From the NCBI GenBank assembly GCA_012840245.1, contig DULR01000108.1:1-38113 (forward strand): a stretch of DNA of 38,113 bases. The letters are read 5' to 3'. The stretch comes from Clostridiaceae bacterium. GTDB taxonomy: Bacteria > Bacillota > Clostridia > DSM-8532. Under the pieces are notes generated by a model. It was not told the DNA's origin. It did no database searches and was given only the letters and a program-made list of their open reading frames with translations. This document shows positions 15,864 to 23,917 of the stretch, in pieces. Position 1 is the first letter of the stretch; the number at the start of each line of letters is the position of its first letter. Position numbers and translations under genes: made by a program.

Positions 15864-16559
15864 TCACAGGGAAACTTTCAGTATCCCGTCTATTTCATAT
15901 ATTTTAGCTGATATCTCGGCCAAATCCAATGCTTTGTTTTCAAACTCCAGATTAAAAAATATTTTTTGCCTGCCGGTTTCGGGATTTTCTGTTACTTCCA
16001 TACTTCTTACACTGATACGAAGATCCTTAAGCAGATCATTCAACGGTATTATCAGCTGTTTCCCTGCTTCTCCTTCAACTTCAAGTATTCTCGGCTTCTT
16101 TTTCCTTGTCAGCTTATTCTCAAGCCCTTTGAGATACATCAGAACAGCCCATACCAAAACGGTCGCAAGGACGGCTCCTGTATAAAAGCCGACACCGCAG
16201 GCCAACCCTACACCTGCCACGACCCAGATGCTTGCTGCAGTCGTGATGCCTTTAACAGAAGCACCGTGTCTAAGGATAGCACCGGCTCCCAAAAATCCTA
16301 TGCCGCTGACCACCTGCCCGGCCATTCGGGTCGGATCGATATCGATCTTCCCTTCATAAGCAGTTATCAGGAAGTGGACTATTACCATCGTCAGGCATGA
16401 ACCCATGCATACAAGGATATGTGTCCTGAAGCCTGCAGGCCTGTTGCGCGAATATTCACGTTCGAAACCTATTACTCCTCCCAAAAGACAGGCTGCAAAT
16501 ATTCTTGTAAATATGTCAAGAAGGAACTGAGGATTCATCTGAAAACCAAACCAAGCCAT
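15864..16559 (-). CDS. MgtC/SapB family membrane protein
   Basis: The 231-residue protein has about four to five N-terminal membrane segments and family signatures LLGGVIGFEREYSRNRPAGF, RTHILVCMG and GQVVSGIGFLGAGAI, where the last is the MgtC core. A soluble C-terminal domain (about 150-231) resembles an ACT-like fold. Members affect magnesium homeostasis, virulence or envelope state, but the molecular role is unsettled. GGGAG precedes ATG 16559 by nine bases. It lies 18 bases after yqeK. Confidence 0.9.
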   Translation of the reverse strand: MAWFGFQMNPQFLLDIFTRIFAACLLGGVIGFEREYSRNRPAGFRTHILVCMGSCLTMVIVHFLITAYEGKIDIDPTRMAGQVVSGIGFLGAGAILRHGASVKGITTAASIWVVAGVGLACGVGFYTGAVLATVLVWAVLMYLKGLENKLTRKKKPRILEVEGEAGKQLIIPLNDLLKDLRISVRSMEVTENPETGRQKIFFNLEFENKALDLAEISAKIYEIDGILKVSL

Positions 16560-16577
16560 AAAATACCACTCCCTGAG

Positions 16578-17165
16578 TCATATAGATTTTTCATTTCTCT
16601 CTTTTATGAGCATGATACTGTGGTTGCGTGTCTCAACGGTTCTGCTGTGGAGAAGAGCCCCCTTGTTCAGTACAAACTTAATGGTACTTTCCGAGCACAG
16701 GACGATGCATCTGTCCAAATCCTCATATGCGGCTTTTCTCATTTCCTCGATGCCTTCAAAATATCTCAGTGGTTCTATGTAGTCAGCAACGTATATGATT
16801 TTTTCGAGAAGGTTCATTCCTGCCCTTCCCGTAGTATGCCATCTGATAGCTCCAAGCACCTCTTCATCGGTAACTCCGTATATGTGCCTTGCCAGATGCT
16901 CTCCTATGATGCCATGCAGTAGTTTTGGCTGCAGCAGCTCTATTTCATCTGCCTTATATCCTATTTTTTCAACATAATCCCTTGCTTCGTCACCCTTGTA
17001 GTTTTTTGCGCAATCGTGAAGTATTCCTGCCAGCCGGGCTTTTTCTATATCTGCTCCGTATACTTCGGCAAGAGACTGAGAAACCTCCATCACATTTACC
17101 GAATGCTGAAATCTTTTGATGTCCAGCTCTTTTTCGAGCATATCCATAATCGTTTCAATGCCCAT
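16578..17165 (-). CDS. yqeK: YqeK-type HD hydrolase, Ap4A symmetrical hydrolase family
   Basis: The 195-residue protein has the HD-domain metal motif: an early His in RFQHSVNVMEVS, then GILHDCAKNY with the paired His-Asp, and later HGIIGEHLARHIYG and IIYVADYIEPLR. YqeK family proteins hydrolyse diadenosine tetraphosphate to two ADP using Fe. It follows nadD by 24 bases, the usual order in Firmicutes. rsfS, which commonly comes next, is absent here. Confidence 0.9.
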   Translation of the reverse strand: MGIETIMDMLEKELDIKRFQHSVNVMEVSQSLAEVYGADIEKARLAGILHDCAKNYKGDEARDYVEKIGYKADEIELLQPKLLHGIIGEHLARHIYGVTDEEVLGAIRWHTTGRAGMNLLEKIIYVADYIEPLRYFEGIEEMRKAAYEDLDRCIVLCSESTIKFVLNKGALLHSRTVETRNHSIMLIKERNEKSI

Positions 17166-17189
17166 AAAATGCTTCCTCTTCCTGCTTCC

Positions 17190-17795
17190 TTACCCTTTTA
17201 TGTACAAACCGTTTCTTTTTATATACGCCTCGACCGGCGGCGGTACAAGATACCTGATCGATAATCCTTCTTCGATCCTCTTTCTTATATCGGTAGAGGA
17301 AAAATTCATGGCTTTGCCTGAAAATTTGAATATTTTTGCTCCGTAATTGCTTTTGAGCTTGATTATCGTATTGTCAAGATGGTTTTCCTGTGTATCAGGT
17401 CTTGGCGCTACTATTATATCGGCCAGCCTGAAAATATCGTTAAAATTTCTCCATGTTTCGATCTGAACCAGTGAATCGGCCCCAACAATAAGCCCAAGCC
17501 TCGTTTCACTGCCATATATCCGTTTGAATGCCATCAGTGTGTCAACAGTATATGAAGAGCCATCTCTTTTCATCTCGATATCGCTGGCTTCAAAAAAAGG
17601 ATTGTCCGCTATGGCAAGCCTGACCATCTTAAGTCTGTCATAGGCTTCTGCTATTTTTTTATCAGTCTTGTGCGGAGGGATCTTTGCGGGTATGAAAATC
17701 ACCTTTTCAAGCTTGAACTCCTCCCTGATGCCCTCACATATTATAAGATGCCCATAATGAACAGGGTTGAAAGTCCCCCCCATTAAACCTATCAC
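17190..17795 (-). CDS. nadD: Nicotinate-nucleotide adenylyltransferase
   Basis: The 201-residue enzyme adenylates nicotinate mononucleotide in NAD synthesis. The nucleotidyltransferase motif MGGTFNPVHYGHL lies at 5-17, and the C-terminal SSTDIRKRIEEGLSIRYLVP holds the ISSTxIR motif. FIPAKIPPHKTDK is the usual substrate loop. Translation starts at GTG 17795 with GGAG ten bases upstream. It precedes yqeK. Confidence 0.94.
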   Translation of the reverse strand: MIGLMGGTFNPVHYGHLIICEGIREEFKLEKVIFIPAKIPPHKTDKKIAEAYDRLKMVRLAIADNPFFEASDIEMKRDGSSYTVDTLMAFKRIYGSETRLGLIVGADSLVQIETWRNFNDIFRLADIIVAPRPDTQENHLDNTIIKLKSNYGAKIFKFSGKAMNFSSTDIRKRIEEGLSIRYLVPPPVEAYIKRNGLYIKG

Positions 17796-17805
17796 TATAA
17801 CACTC

Positions 17806-18183
17806 CTATAACCAGCTTTTTGTATAAATCCTGGCTCCGAACGGAATCAGGGAAAGCTTAGCAAGCTTAAAATGCTGTTTCCCAAATGGTATACCGATGA
17901 TGGTAATACAGAAAATGAGTCCTACTGCCAAATGTGTTATGCATAGCTCCCAGCCTAGCAGCAGGATCCAGATGATATTGCCTACCAGACCGCCAAAGCC
18001 GAACCTGCCTACCTCAACGTCACGTCCGAAAGGTGACAGTACAAATGAAGCAATCTTGAAGCACTGGATACCGAATGGTATTCCGATAAATGTTATGCAG
18101 CAGAGGATTCCCGCAACGGTCCAGAGGATGGCAGAAATCAGACCACCGAAAACAATCCAAATGATATTACCTAATAAATGCAC
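17806..18183 (-). CDS. yccF: YccF-domain membrane protein
   Basis: The 125-residue protein has two copies of a YccF-type unit, each with a long hydrophobic stretch and the motif TFIGIPFGIQCFKIA or TIIGIPFGKQHFKLA, and LGNIIWI/VGNIIWI openings. Function is unknown. I choose GTG 18183, seven bases after GGAGG; a longer reading from 18237 lacks a ribosome-binding site and spans the likely promoter. It lies just upstream of nadD. Confidence 0.85.
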   Translation of the reverse strand: MHLLGNIIWIVFGGLISAILWTVAGILCCITFIGIPFGIQCFKIASFVLSPFGRDVEVGRFGFGGLVGNIIWILLLGWELCITHLAVGLIFCITIIGIPFGKQHFKLAKLSLIPFGARIYTKSWL

Positions 18184-18213
18184 TGTATCGCCTCCAAACT
18201 TTACGTTATTATA

Positions 18214-18222
18214 AGTATACCA
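18214..18222 (-). promoter_or_regulatory. Extended -10 promoter before yccF-nadD
   Basis: On the minus strand TGGTATACT forms an extended -10 element, 31 bases before the yccF start. No good -35 is visible. Confidence 0.4.
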
Positions 18223-18289
18223 TAGCAGGCACGCCATGGACCAGTTACAGCCTTTCTCATATTTTACAGTATTTTTGGCATATATACAA

Positions 18290-18316
18290 ATGCCCGTCCT
18301 TTGACTGGACAGGCAT
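18290..18316 (-). terminator. Likely terminator after HMA-like gene
   Basis: On the minus strand ATGCCTGTCC and GGACGGGCAT pair with one T-G wobble around a seven-base loop. The following TTTGTATAT is only a modest U tract. Confidence 0.5.
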
Positions 18317-18338
18317 ATCGTGCTTTCAAAAAAACAGT

Positions 18339-18551
18339 CTACCTGATATTGAAGTTCGCGTCTTCAATAGTCTCTTTAACGATTTCATAGTTCAGCCTTT
18401 CGTCATCATACTCAACAGCAACGCGTCTTGAATTTAAGTCGACAATAACCTCAAGAACTCCATTCAATACTGAAAGCGAATCCTTTATTTTTTGTGCTGC
18501 ATCGTCGGACGTCATTCCTTCAACATTAAATGTTATATTTTGAACAGCCAT
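18339..18551 (-). CDS. HMA-like fold protein lacking the metal-binding cysteines
   Basis: This 70-residue protein aligns with heavy-metal-associated (CopZ-like) domains: ITFNVEGMTSDDAAQKIKDS at the metal loop, GVLEVIVDLNSRRVAVEYDD in the middle, and IVKETIEDANFNI at the end. The GMTCxxC loop reads GMTSDDA, so both metal-ligating cysteines are missing. It probably does not carry copper by the normal mechanism. GAGGTGATATA precedes ATG 18551. It has its own good promoter and a probable terminator, so it is a single-gene unit. Confidence 0.8.
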   Translation of the reverse strand: MAVQNITFNVEGMTSDDAAQKIKDSLSVLNGVLEVIVDLNSRRVAVEYDDERLNYEIVKETIEDANFNIR

Positions 18552-18579
18552 TATATCACCTCACAGAGTAGTCAAAAAA

Positions 18580-18608
18580 ATTATATAATATTGTTCAAAA
18601 TATGTCCA
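18580..18608 (-). promoter_or_regulatory. Promoter of the HMA-like gene
   Basis: On the minus strand TGGACA (18603-18608) and a perfect TATAAT (18580-18585) are separated by 17 bases, 29 bases before the start codon. Confidence 0.7.
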
Positions 18609-18635
18609 TGAAATTATTTTTGTGGAATAACGCCT

Positions 18636-19559
18636 TCAGGAGCTTCTCAGCCTGTCCAGAAGATCAGTGAAGTATGCGGGCAATGGCGCTTCGAAAACCA
18701 TCTCTTCATTGCTGACAGGATGTTTGAGCTTCAAATACCTGGCATGGAGAACCTGGCCTTCGGTGTCTGCAAGTCTGCATTTTTTCCCGTAAACCTCGTC
18801 TCCTGTTACAGGATGACCAATATAGGACATGTGGACACGTATCTGATGGGTCCTTCCTGTTTCAAGCTCACACCGTATATAGGTATGGGCTTTAAAGCGT
18901 TCAAGGACCCTGAAATGCGTAACGGCAGGTTTTCCGTTCCTGATGTTCACCGCCATCTTTTTTCTGTTTACCGGATGACGGCCTATAGGCGCTGATATCT
19001 TTCCTGAGTCGGTTTCCATCCTTCCGTCAACTATGGCTTCATATGTCCTTCGGATCTGGTGATTTTTCAGCTGTTCGGACAGGCTCAGATGAGCTTCGTT
19101 GCTCTTTGCTATCACAAGCAGCCCGGTGGTGTCCTTATCGATCCTATGCACTATTCCAGGCCTTATTACCCCGTTTATGTCAGAAAGCGAATCCCTGCAA
19201 TGGTGCAACAATGCGTTTACCAAAGTACCCTCCTGATTGCCCGCAGCCGGGTGGACAACCAGATTTTTGGGTTTGTTTATCACGATGATGCTTTCATCTT
19301 CGAATACGATATCCAGCGGGATATCCTGAGCCACGACAGCCAAAGGCCTGGCTTCAGGAACAGTCACTACGATGACCATCCCAGGCTTCGTCTTTGTGCT
19401 GCTTTTTGCAGAAGCCCCGTTGACTGTTATCATGCCTTCTTCGATCAGCTTCTGGATATGGCTTCTGGTCAGAGATTCCATCCTGGATGCGATGAAAGAA
19501 TCAAGCCTTATACCTTCTTCGGAATAATCGACAATAAAGGTCTCAGTCCTGTTTTCCAT
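18636..19559 (-). CDS. rluD: RluD/YlyB-family pseudouridine synthase
   Basis: The 307-residue enzyme has an N-terminal S4 RNA-binding domain (about 16-65) and an RluA-type catalytic domain with GIVHRIDKDTTGLLVIAK, where Asp141 is catalytic. LETGRTHQIRVHMSYIGHPV is the C-terminal family motif. It isomerises uridines in rRNA; the exact sites are inferred. Its start overlaps the end of lspA by 17 bases, with GAGGTG upstream. The lspA-rluD order is common in Firmicutes. Confidence 0.93.
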   Translation of the reverse strand: MENRTETFIVDYSEEGIRLDSFIASRMESLTRSHIQKLIEEGMITVNGASAKSSTKTKPGMVIVVTVPEARPLAVVAQDIPLDIVFEDESIIVINKPKNLVVHPAAGNQEGTLVNALLHHCRDSLSDINGVIRPGIVHRIDKDTTGLLVIAKSNEAHLSLSEQLKNHQIRRTYEAIVDGRMETDSGKISAPIGRHPVNRKKMAVNIRNGKPAVTHFRVLERFKAHTYIRCELETGRTHQIRVHMSYIGHPVTGDEVYGKKCRLADTEGQVLHARYLKLKHPVSNEEMVFEAPLPAYFTDLLDRLRSS

Positions 19560-20037
19560 CAGGCACCTCTTCTGATCCGATCACAGCTTTTTTAGGCTCC
19601 TGGTAGATAAAAACAACATATATTATCAAAAAGAAAACGCCTACATTTATACAGATATCGGCAACATTGAACACCGGAAAATCATATCCGAAGGGGTAAA
19701 AATCAAGAAAATCCACCACGAATCCTCTTAAAGCCCTGTCAATAAAATTCCCGACAGCTCCTGAAATTAGAAGAGCAAGCGATAGTCTGAGAACCCGGTT
19801 TTTGTTCCTGATGAAATACCAGATCATCGCTCCCACGACTATAACAGTAAGCACGATAAAGATCCATCTGAAATTCTGAAGAATTCCAAAAGCTGCGCCG
19901 CGGTTCTCCACATACGTCAGGTAAAAAAAGTCTTTGATCACCGGAAACCTGTCAAACTCAAGCCTGTTGACGTAAAAATACCATTTGGTTGCCTGGTCAA
20001 GCCCTATCAGAGCTATAATCATTATTATCCATAACAT
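19543..20037 (-). CDS. lspA: Lipoprotein signal peptidase (signal peptidase II)
   Basis: The 164-residue membrane aspartyl protease has four hydrophobic segments and the catalytic aspartates D100 in GNFIDR and D127 in VFNVAD. LDQATKWY and VENRGAAFGIL are further family marks. It cleaves prolipoprotein signals, such as those of PotD and the other lipoproteins encoded nearby. I prefer ATG 20037, nine bases after GAGG, over a TTG at 20067 without a ribosome-binding site. Confidence 0.93.
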   Translation of the reverse strand: MLWIIMIIALIGLDQATKWYFYVNRLEFDRFPVIKDFFYLTYVENRGAAFGILQNFRWIFIVLTVIVVGAMIWYFIRNKNRVLRLSLALLISGAVGNFIDRALRGFVVDFLDFYPFGYDFPVFNVADICINVGVFFLIIYVVFIYQEPKKAVIGSEEVPDGKQD

Positions 20038-20059
20038 GTTTTTTATCCTCAATCCTGTA

Positions 20060-21739
20060 TTATTCAACAGTTACACCCGTAAAATAGTGTTTCAGTATCT
20101 GGTCATATGTATAACCGTTCCGCGCAAATCCTTTTGCGCCTTCCTGGCTCATTCCCACTCCGTGGCCCCAGCCCTTTCCTGTCAGTACGAACGTTCCGCT
20201 CGGTACATTGCCGGTTATGACAGCAGAGTCGCTTGCACCCATTATCTTTATGGTCGAATCGCTGGCTGTGACATCATATGTACCGGAAGATGTAACAGCC
20301 CTGGCACCGAATACGTTCACAGAAGATGTCCCGCTGTCAGAAACAACAGAAACTGTGCCTCCTGTGCCTGCTCCTCCTGAATTGATTGTGAACATCCTGC
20401 TGGGAAGATATCCGCTGTCGCCCAATATTACCCTGATATCTTCATTGGTATATGTGATGGAACCCTTTGATCCCACGATTCTCAGTTTTTTGACTCTTCC
20501 CGCCGGTGTATACTCATCAGCTCTCATATCTACGATATCACCGATCTCCACGCCGCTTATGAACAGCTTCAGCTTTATATCTTCGGCAGTGAATGTCCTT
20601 GTCCAGTTATAATTATATGAATTTCCCGCTTCATACGGATCTGGCACACTCTTCAAATATGGAACATCCGACCCCCATACATGTATGTTATCCTCGGTCA
20701 TGCCTCCGCTGGAGCTGAAATAGTGAACAGAAACGAGTTTTCCATTATAGAGGATCTTTTTGCCTTTAGTTTCGTCAACAGCCTGGTTGGTCGTTGCCTT
20801 TTCCACATCATAACCGCCATACACCTGTGAAGACACGGTATTGACGACATCAAAATCCCATTTCTTATATGATCCCATGGACCTGTATGTATAAGTTCTC
20901 GCTGCGACTGCCTGCGCCTTGAGAGCTTCCATCGGTGCATATGATTCGATCTCCTGGGGAACGACACCGTAAAGGTACTGTTCGATATTGACAATATTTA
21001 TAACGGTCATATCACTGTCCGAGAACCGCCGGAGCTCTATCTCTCCCCTGTACCGTTTGCTGTTGACAGAGATCAGTTTGGGGTCATTTGCATCATTTGG
21101 CCTGATGACCAGCTTGACATCTGTAGCTCCGAATATCATGCGGGGCAGGAAATTTCCGTCATAAATGATTATTCTGGACAAAGATGGCTCAATGACCTTC
21201 AGATTATATCCGGGCAGCCTTCCCGCCAAATTTGCAAGTTCGCTGTTTGCTTTTACCGCGTCTGAGTAGAAACCGGTCCATACATACCAGCCGTTTTCGA
21301 ACACCGGATATGCCATGATCCCGGAAGATCTGATGGTATTGCACAGGTTTTGGGCGGTTGGCTGATCTGGAACAGAATCACCAATCTGGATGTGATATGG
21401 GCCGTAGGTTTCTCCGTCAAAAGGTATCCCCTCATTGGGATTATATTCGGAGATGGTTCCTGATGAAGATTTTATGAAATGTGAATCCTTCCTGGCAATT
21501 GCCTGTTTCCCTCCTTCTTCGGTCAGGAGGACAGTAAAAACGCCGTTTTTATAATAACCTATTTCAAGTCCGGATTTTGCAGTGAATGAAACATTGGCAG
21601 CCGGGGTACTTCCGAAATAGAGACCTACCCTGACTGTTTCAGGATATGTTTGGGCAAAAGTCCGGTTATCAGAGAAAATAAACGCTGCCAGTCCGAGAAC
21701 AATCAGAAATGAAACCAGGATCTTTGATTTTTTGTGCAT
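20060..21739 (-). CDS. SpoIID/LytB domain protein (secreted, peptidoglycan-active)
   Basis: The 559-residue protein has an N-terminal signal or anchor (KSKILVSFLIVLGLAAFIFS), a beta-rich region, a SPOR-like segment near HIQIGDSVPDQPTAQNL, and a SpoIID domain with VVPQEIESYAPMEALKAQAV, VHYFSSSGGMTEDN and the terminal GWGHGVGMSQEGAKG. SpoIID proteins are lytic transglycosylases in the engulfing septum; LytB-type relatives modify amidase activity. The extra N-terminal domains make this longer than Bacillus SpoIID, so it may be a vegetative relative. ATG 21739 has a run of Gs as ribosome-binding site; a start at 21778 would add 13 non-signal residues. It lies 22 bases before lspA. Confidence 0.88.
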   Translation of the reverse strand: MHKKSKILVSFLIVLGLAAFIFSDNRTFAQTYPETVRVGLYFGSTPAANVSFTAKSGLEIGYYKNGVFTVLLTEEGGKQAIARKDSHFIKSSSGTISEYNPNEGIPFDGETYGPYHIQIGDSVPDQPTAQNLCNTIRSSGIMAYPVFENGWYVWTGFYSDAVKANSELANLAGRLPGYNLKVIEPSLSRIIIYDGNFLPRMIFGATDVKLVIRPNDANDPKLISVNSKRYRGEIELRRFSDSDMTVINIVNIEQYLYGVVPQEIESYAPMEALKAQAVAARTYTYRSMGSYKKWDFDVVNTVSSQVYGGYDVEKATTNQAVDETKGKKILYNGKLVSVHYFSSSGGMTEDNIHVWGSDVPYLKSVPDPYEAGNSYNYNWTRTFTAEDIKLKLFISGVEIGDIVDMRADEYTPAGRVKKLRIVGSKGSITYTNEDIRVILGDSGYLPSRMFTINSGGAGTGGTVSVVSDSGTSSVNVFGARAVTSSGTYDVTASDSTIKIMGASDSAVITGNVPSGTFVLTGKGWGHGVGMSQEGAKGFARNGYTYDQILKHYFTGVTVE

Positions 21740-21924
21740 AAGCGCCCCCCTGCAACATTTTTCTTTAGTGTTAAGCATAATCTGAACAAAAGCGACTAAT
21801 AATATAATATTTACCTCTAATTATATATCATTTTCAAGTATTCTGCATAGATTGCAAACAAAACATCACTGTTACGAAACAAATCTGAAACAGAACCGGG
21901 ATACGATAGGACTAATTTCCTACC

Positions 21925-21954
21925 AAAAAATAATGCCCGTGCATTATGTTTTTT
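21925..21954. terminator. Bidirectional terminator-like hairpin in a gap with no gene
   Basis: AAAAAATAATGC pairs with GCATTA and TTTTTT across a four-base loop and a two-base bulge, so A and T runs flank the stem on both strands. No known gene ends here, so it may end a small RNA or an antisense transcript. Confidence 0.45.
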
Positions 21955-22091
21955 CATATGCAATATACTATTATCAATATATTAAGATGTCAAACCTATA
22001 TATTATATTTGCTCTCCCAAAAGCCCATGTCCGTTCCGGCAAGACAAACGGTTCAAAACTGTTGCTCCGGTGGCCATGGGTATTATTTTAA

Positions 22092-22201
22092 GATTCTTCG
22101 CTTCGCTCAGAATGACAAATCGGGTTGCTTGCTTCGCTCAGAATGATAAATCGGGTTACTTACTTCGCTAAGAATGACAACGCTTTGCTCAGGATGATAC
22201 G
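22092..22201. repeat. Four degenerate tandem copies of a GAATGACA-type repeat
   Basis: Units start at about 22096, 22128, 22159 and 22183. The shared core is CTTCGCTCAGAATGACA, and the first two units also share AAATCGGGTT. Period is about 31 bases, then shortens. Another copy is at 34463-34485. Confidence 0.75.
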
Positions 22202-22272
22202 TCATGCAATCCATTTATTTCCGTTTGGCATCAATATGACATAATCATTTTTCTTATTATTTATAATTTCAG

Positions 22273-22301
22273 TTGTATATACATGACGTGTCAGTTATAT
22301 T
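22273..22301 (+). promoter_or_regulatory. Candidate rubrerythrin promoter
   Basis: TTGTAT (22273-22278) and TATATT (22296-22301) are 17 bases apart. A TGAC-GT-GTCA inverted repeat lies in the spacer and could be an operator. Confidence 0.45.
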
Positions 22302-22350
22302 TTCCTGATGATTTGACAATAATTAAGTTAAAAAAAGATCAGGAGGTATT

Positions 22351-22944
22351 ATGAAACGTTTGGAGGGTACTGAAACAGCAATTAATCTTATGCGGGCTTT
22401 TGCCGGTGAATCACAGGCCAGAAACAGATACTATTTTGCCGCTAGTGTAGCCGATAAGGAAGGCTACAAGCAGATAAAGGATGTTTTCATTGAAACTGCC
22501 GAGAATGAAAGAGCTCATGCCAAGGTGTTCTATAACCTAATTGTCGAAGGATTTCAGGGCCAGCTCCCCATCAATATCGACATAAGCGCAGGATACCCTG
22601 TCGTATCGGGTACTACTCTGGATCAACTGCAGGGCGGTTTCGAAGGAGAGCATGAGGAATTCGCAGTGATATACCCAGCTTTTGCCAATGTAGCTGAGAA
22701 CGAAGGATTCCCTGAAGTCGCCAATGCGTTCAGACTGATCGCGAATATCGAAAAGCACCACGAAGAGAGGTTCAGGCAACTCTATGAAAATGTTAAGAAC
22801 AATACTGTTTTTTACAAGGATCAGAAGGTACAGTGGATTTGCAGTAATTGCGGGCATATTCATGAAGGTACTGACGCTCCCGCCCTGTGTCCTGCGTGCA
22901 AGCATCCCCAGAGCTATTTCAAGATCTTTACGGAAGCTTTTTAA
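22351..22944 (+). CDS. rbr: Rubrerythrin
   Basis: The 197-residue non-heme iron protein has an N-terminal ferritin-like diiron domain (AFAGESQARNRYYFAA, ETAENERAHAKVF, GEHEEFAVIYPAFANVAENE and ANIEKHHEERF supply the Glu/His ligands) and a C-terminal rubredoxin-like domain with C164/C167 and C180/C183. It reduces hydrogen peroxide in anaerobes. The start has the strong site CAGGAGG. It is transcribed alone, away from the SpoIID-type gene. Confidence 0.96.
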   Translation: MKRLEGTETAINLMRAFAGESQARNRYYFAASVADKEGYKQIKDVFIETAENERAHAKVFYNLIVEGFQGQLPINIDISAGYPVVSGTTLDQLQGGFEGEHEEFAVIYPAFANVAENEGFPEVANAFRLIANIEKHHEERFRQLYENVKNNTVFYKDQKVQWICSNCGHIHEGTDAPALCPACKHPQSYFKIFTEAF

Positions 22945-23015
22945 ATAGGTTTATCCTGAGCAAACAGCATATTTATCATGTTATTTTACGGATAGCAATA
23001 TTCATGCACTTCAAA

Positions 23016-23080
23016 GGGGCTGGCTCGAACAACAGGAAGATATGAACAACATGGCAACAATACTGCTTTGAACCAGTCCC
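23016..23080. repeat. Long-armed imperfect inverted repeat after rubrerythrin
   Basis: GGGGCTGGCTCGAA (23016-23029) pairs with TTTGAACCAGTCCC (23067-23080) at 13 of 14 positions, counting two G-T wobbles. The 37-base loop carries no gene and no T tract follows. Confidence 0.5.
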
Positions 23081-23175
23081 TGTCGATTACATATACGTCT
23101 TTACTTTTTTCATCTGTTTTATTTCTGTTATCTGTGTTAGTATTATATCTGCATAAATTACCGGGGAGTTTTTAT

Positions 23176-23916
23176 ATGAAGGTCACCGCAGTAAAAACAA
23201 AGCTTATAAAAGCATTTGAATGCTCAATGGAAGATGTTATCTCAGAATCCATTGAAAGCGTCAATGAACGCAGTGTTATGGCAATCAGCTCAAAAGTGAT
23301 TTCACTGTGTGAAGGAAATGTGCTTCCGGTGGAAGGCATTTCAAAGGACAGGCTTATTGAAGCAGAAGCAGACAGCTATATCCCAAAAACAGAAAGCAGA
23401 TACGGTGTTTTCATTACCATAAAGAATGGCTTTATCGCACCTTCTGCAGGTATCGACGAATCAAACACCGACGGGTATTTCGTCATGTGGCCAAAGGATC
23501 CTCAGCAGTCTGCGAACAGGATCTGGAACTTTCTCAGAAACCGATACAAACTGCAAAACACAGGTGTGATAATAACCGACAGCACAACAAGCCCGTTGAG
23601 ATGGGGCGTTACCGGAAGGGCCATCGCTCACTGCGGCTTCAAAAGCCTGAACTCTAAAATCGGATACAAAGATCTTTTCAACAGGACGCTCAGGCAAACC
23701 CGCATCGATGTGGCCAACGCTTTGGCTGCCAGCGCGGTGATATGCATGGGTGAAAGCGATGAGCAAACTCCTGTTGCAATTATAGAGGACATTCCCTTTG
23801 TTGAATTCCAGAATCACGAGCCAAGTCCTGAAGAGCTGGCCCAACTGAAGATCAATATTGAAGACGATTTATACGAACCTCTCATTGGCAGAGCTCCGTG
23901 GATCCATAAAAAGTAG
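23176..23916 (+). CDS. F420-0:gamma-glutamyl ligase-like (CofE-domain) protein
   Basis: The 246-residue protein resembles CofE-type glutamate ligases: an opening VTAVKTKLI, VMAISSKVISLCEGNVLPVE, then SAGIDESNTDGYFVMWPKDP, VIITDSTTSPLRWGVTGRAI and a C-terminal LAASAVICMGESDEQTPVAI. True CofE adds glutamates to coenzyme F420-0, but bacterial relatives in organisms without F420 have no known substrate. I choose ATG 23176, seven bases after GGGGAG. An in-frame ATG at 23068 would add a hydrophobic stretch without a ribosome-binding site. It ends one base before the convergent RNase H gene. Confidence 0.8.
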   Translation: MKVTAVKTKLIKAFECSMEDVISESIESVNERSVMAISSKVISLCEGNVLPVEGISKDRLIEAEADSYIPKTESRYGVFITIKNGFIAPSAGIDESNTDGYFVMWPKDPQQSANRIWNFLRNRYKLQNTGVIITDSTTSPLRWGVTGRAIAHCGFKSLNSKIGYKDLFNRTLRQTRIDVANALAASAVICMGESDEQTPVAIIEDIPFVEFQNHEPSPEELAQLKINIEDDLYEPLIGRAPWIHKK

Positions 23917-23917
23917 C

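Larger units (their letters stand above)
21740..22350. other. 611-base divergent intergenic region without a protein gene
   Basis: AT-rich DNA between the SpoIID-type gene (-) and rubrerythrin (+). It contains a terminator-like hairpin at 21925-21954, four degenerate repeat units at 22092-22201 and the rubrerythrin promoter near 22273-22301. I see no protein gene with a convincing ribosome-binding site. Confidence 0.7.

Noticed and set aside
22092..22201. Possible CRISPR array
   Set aside because: The units are degenerate, the spacing shrinks, the unit is nearly all repeat with no unique spacers, and no cas gene is in the window.
23068..23175. N-terminal membrane extension of the CofE-like protein
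   Set aside because: The ATG at 23176 has a good GGGGAG site and gives the family's normal start. The upstream frame overlaps an inverted repeat and lacks a ribosome-binding site.
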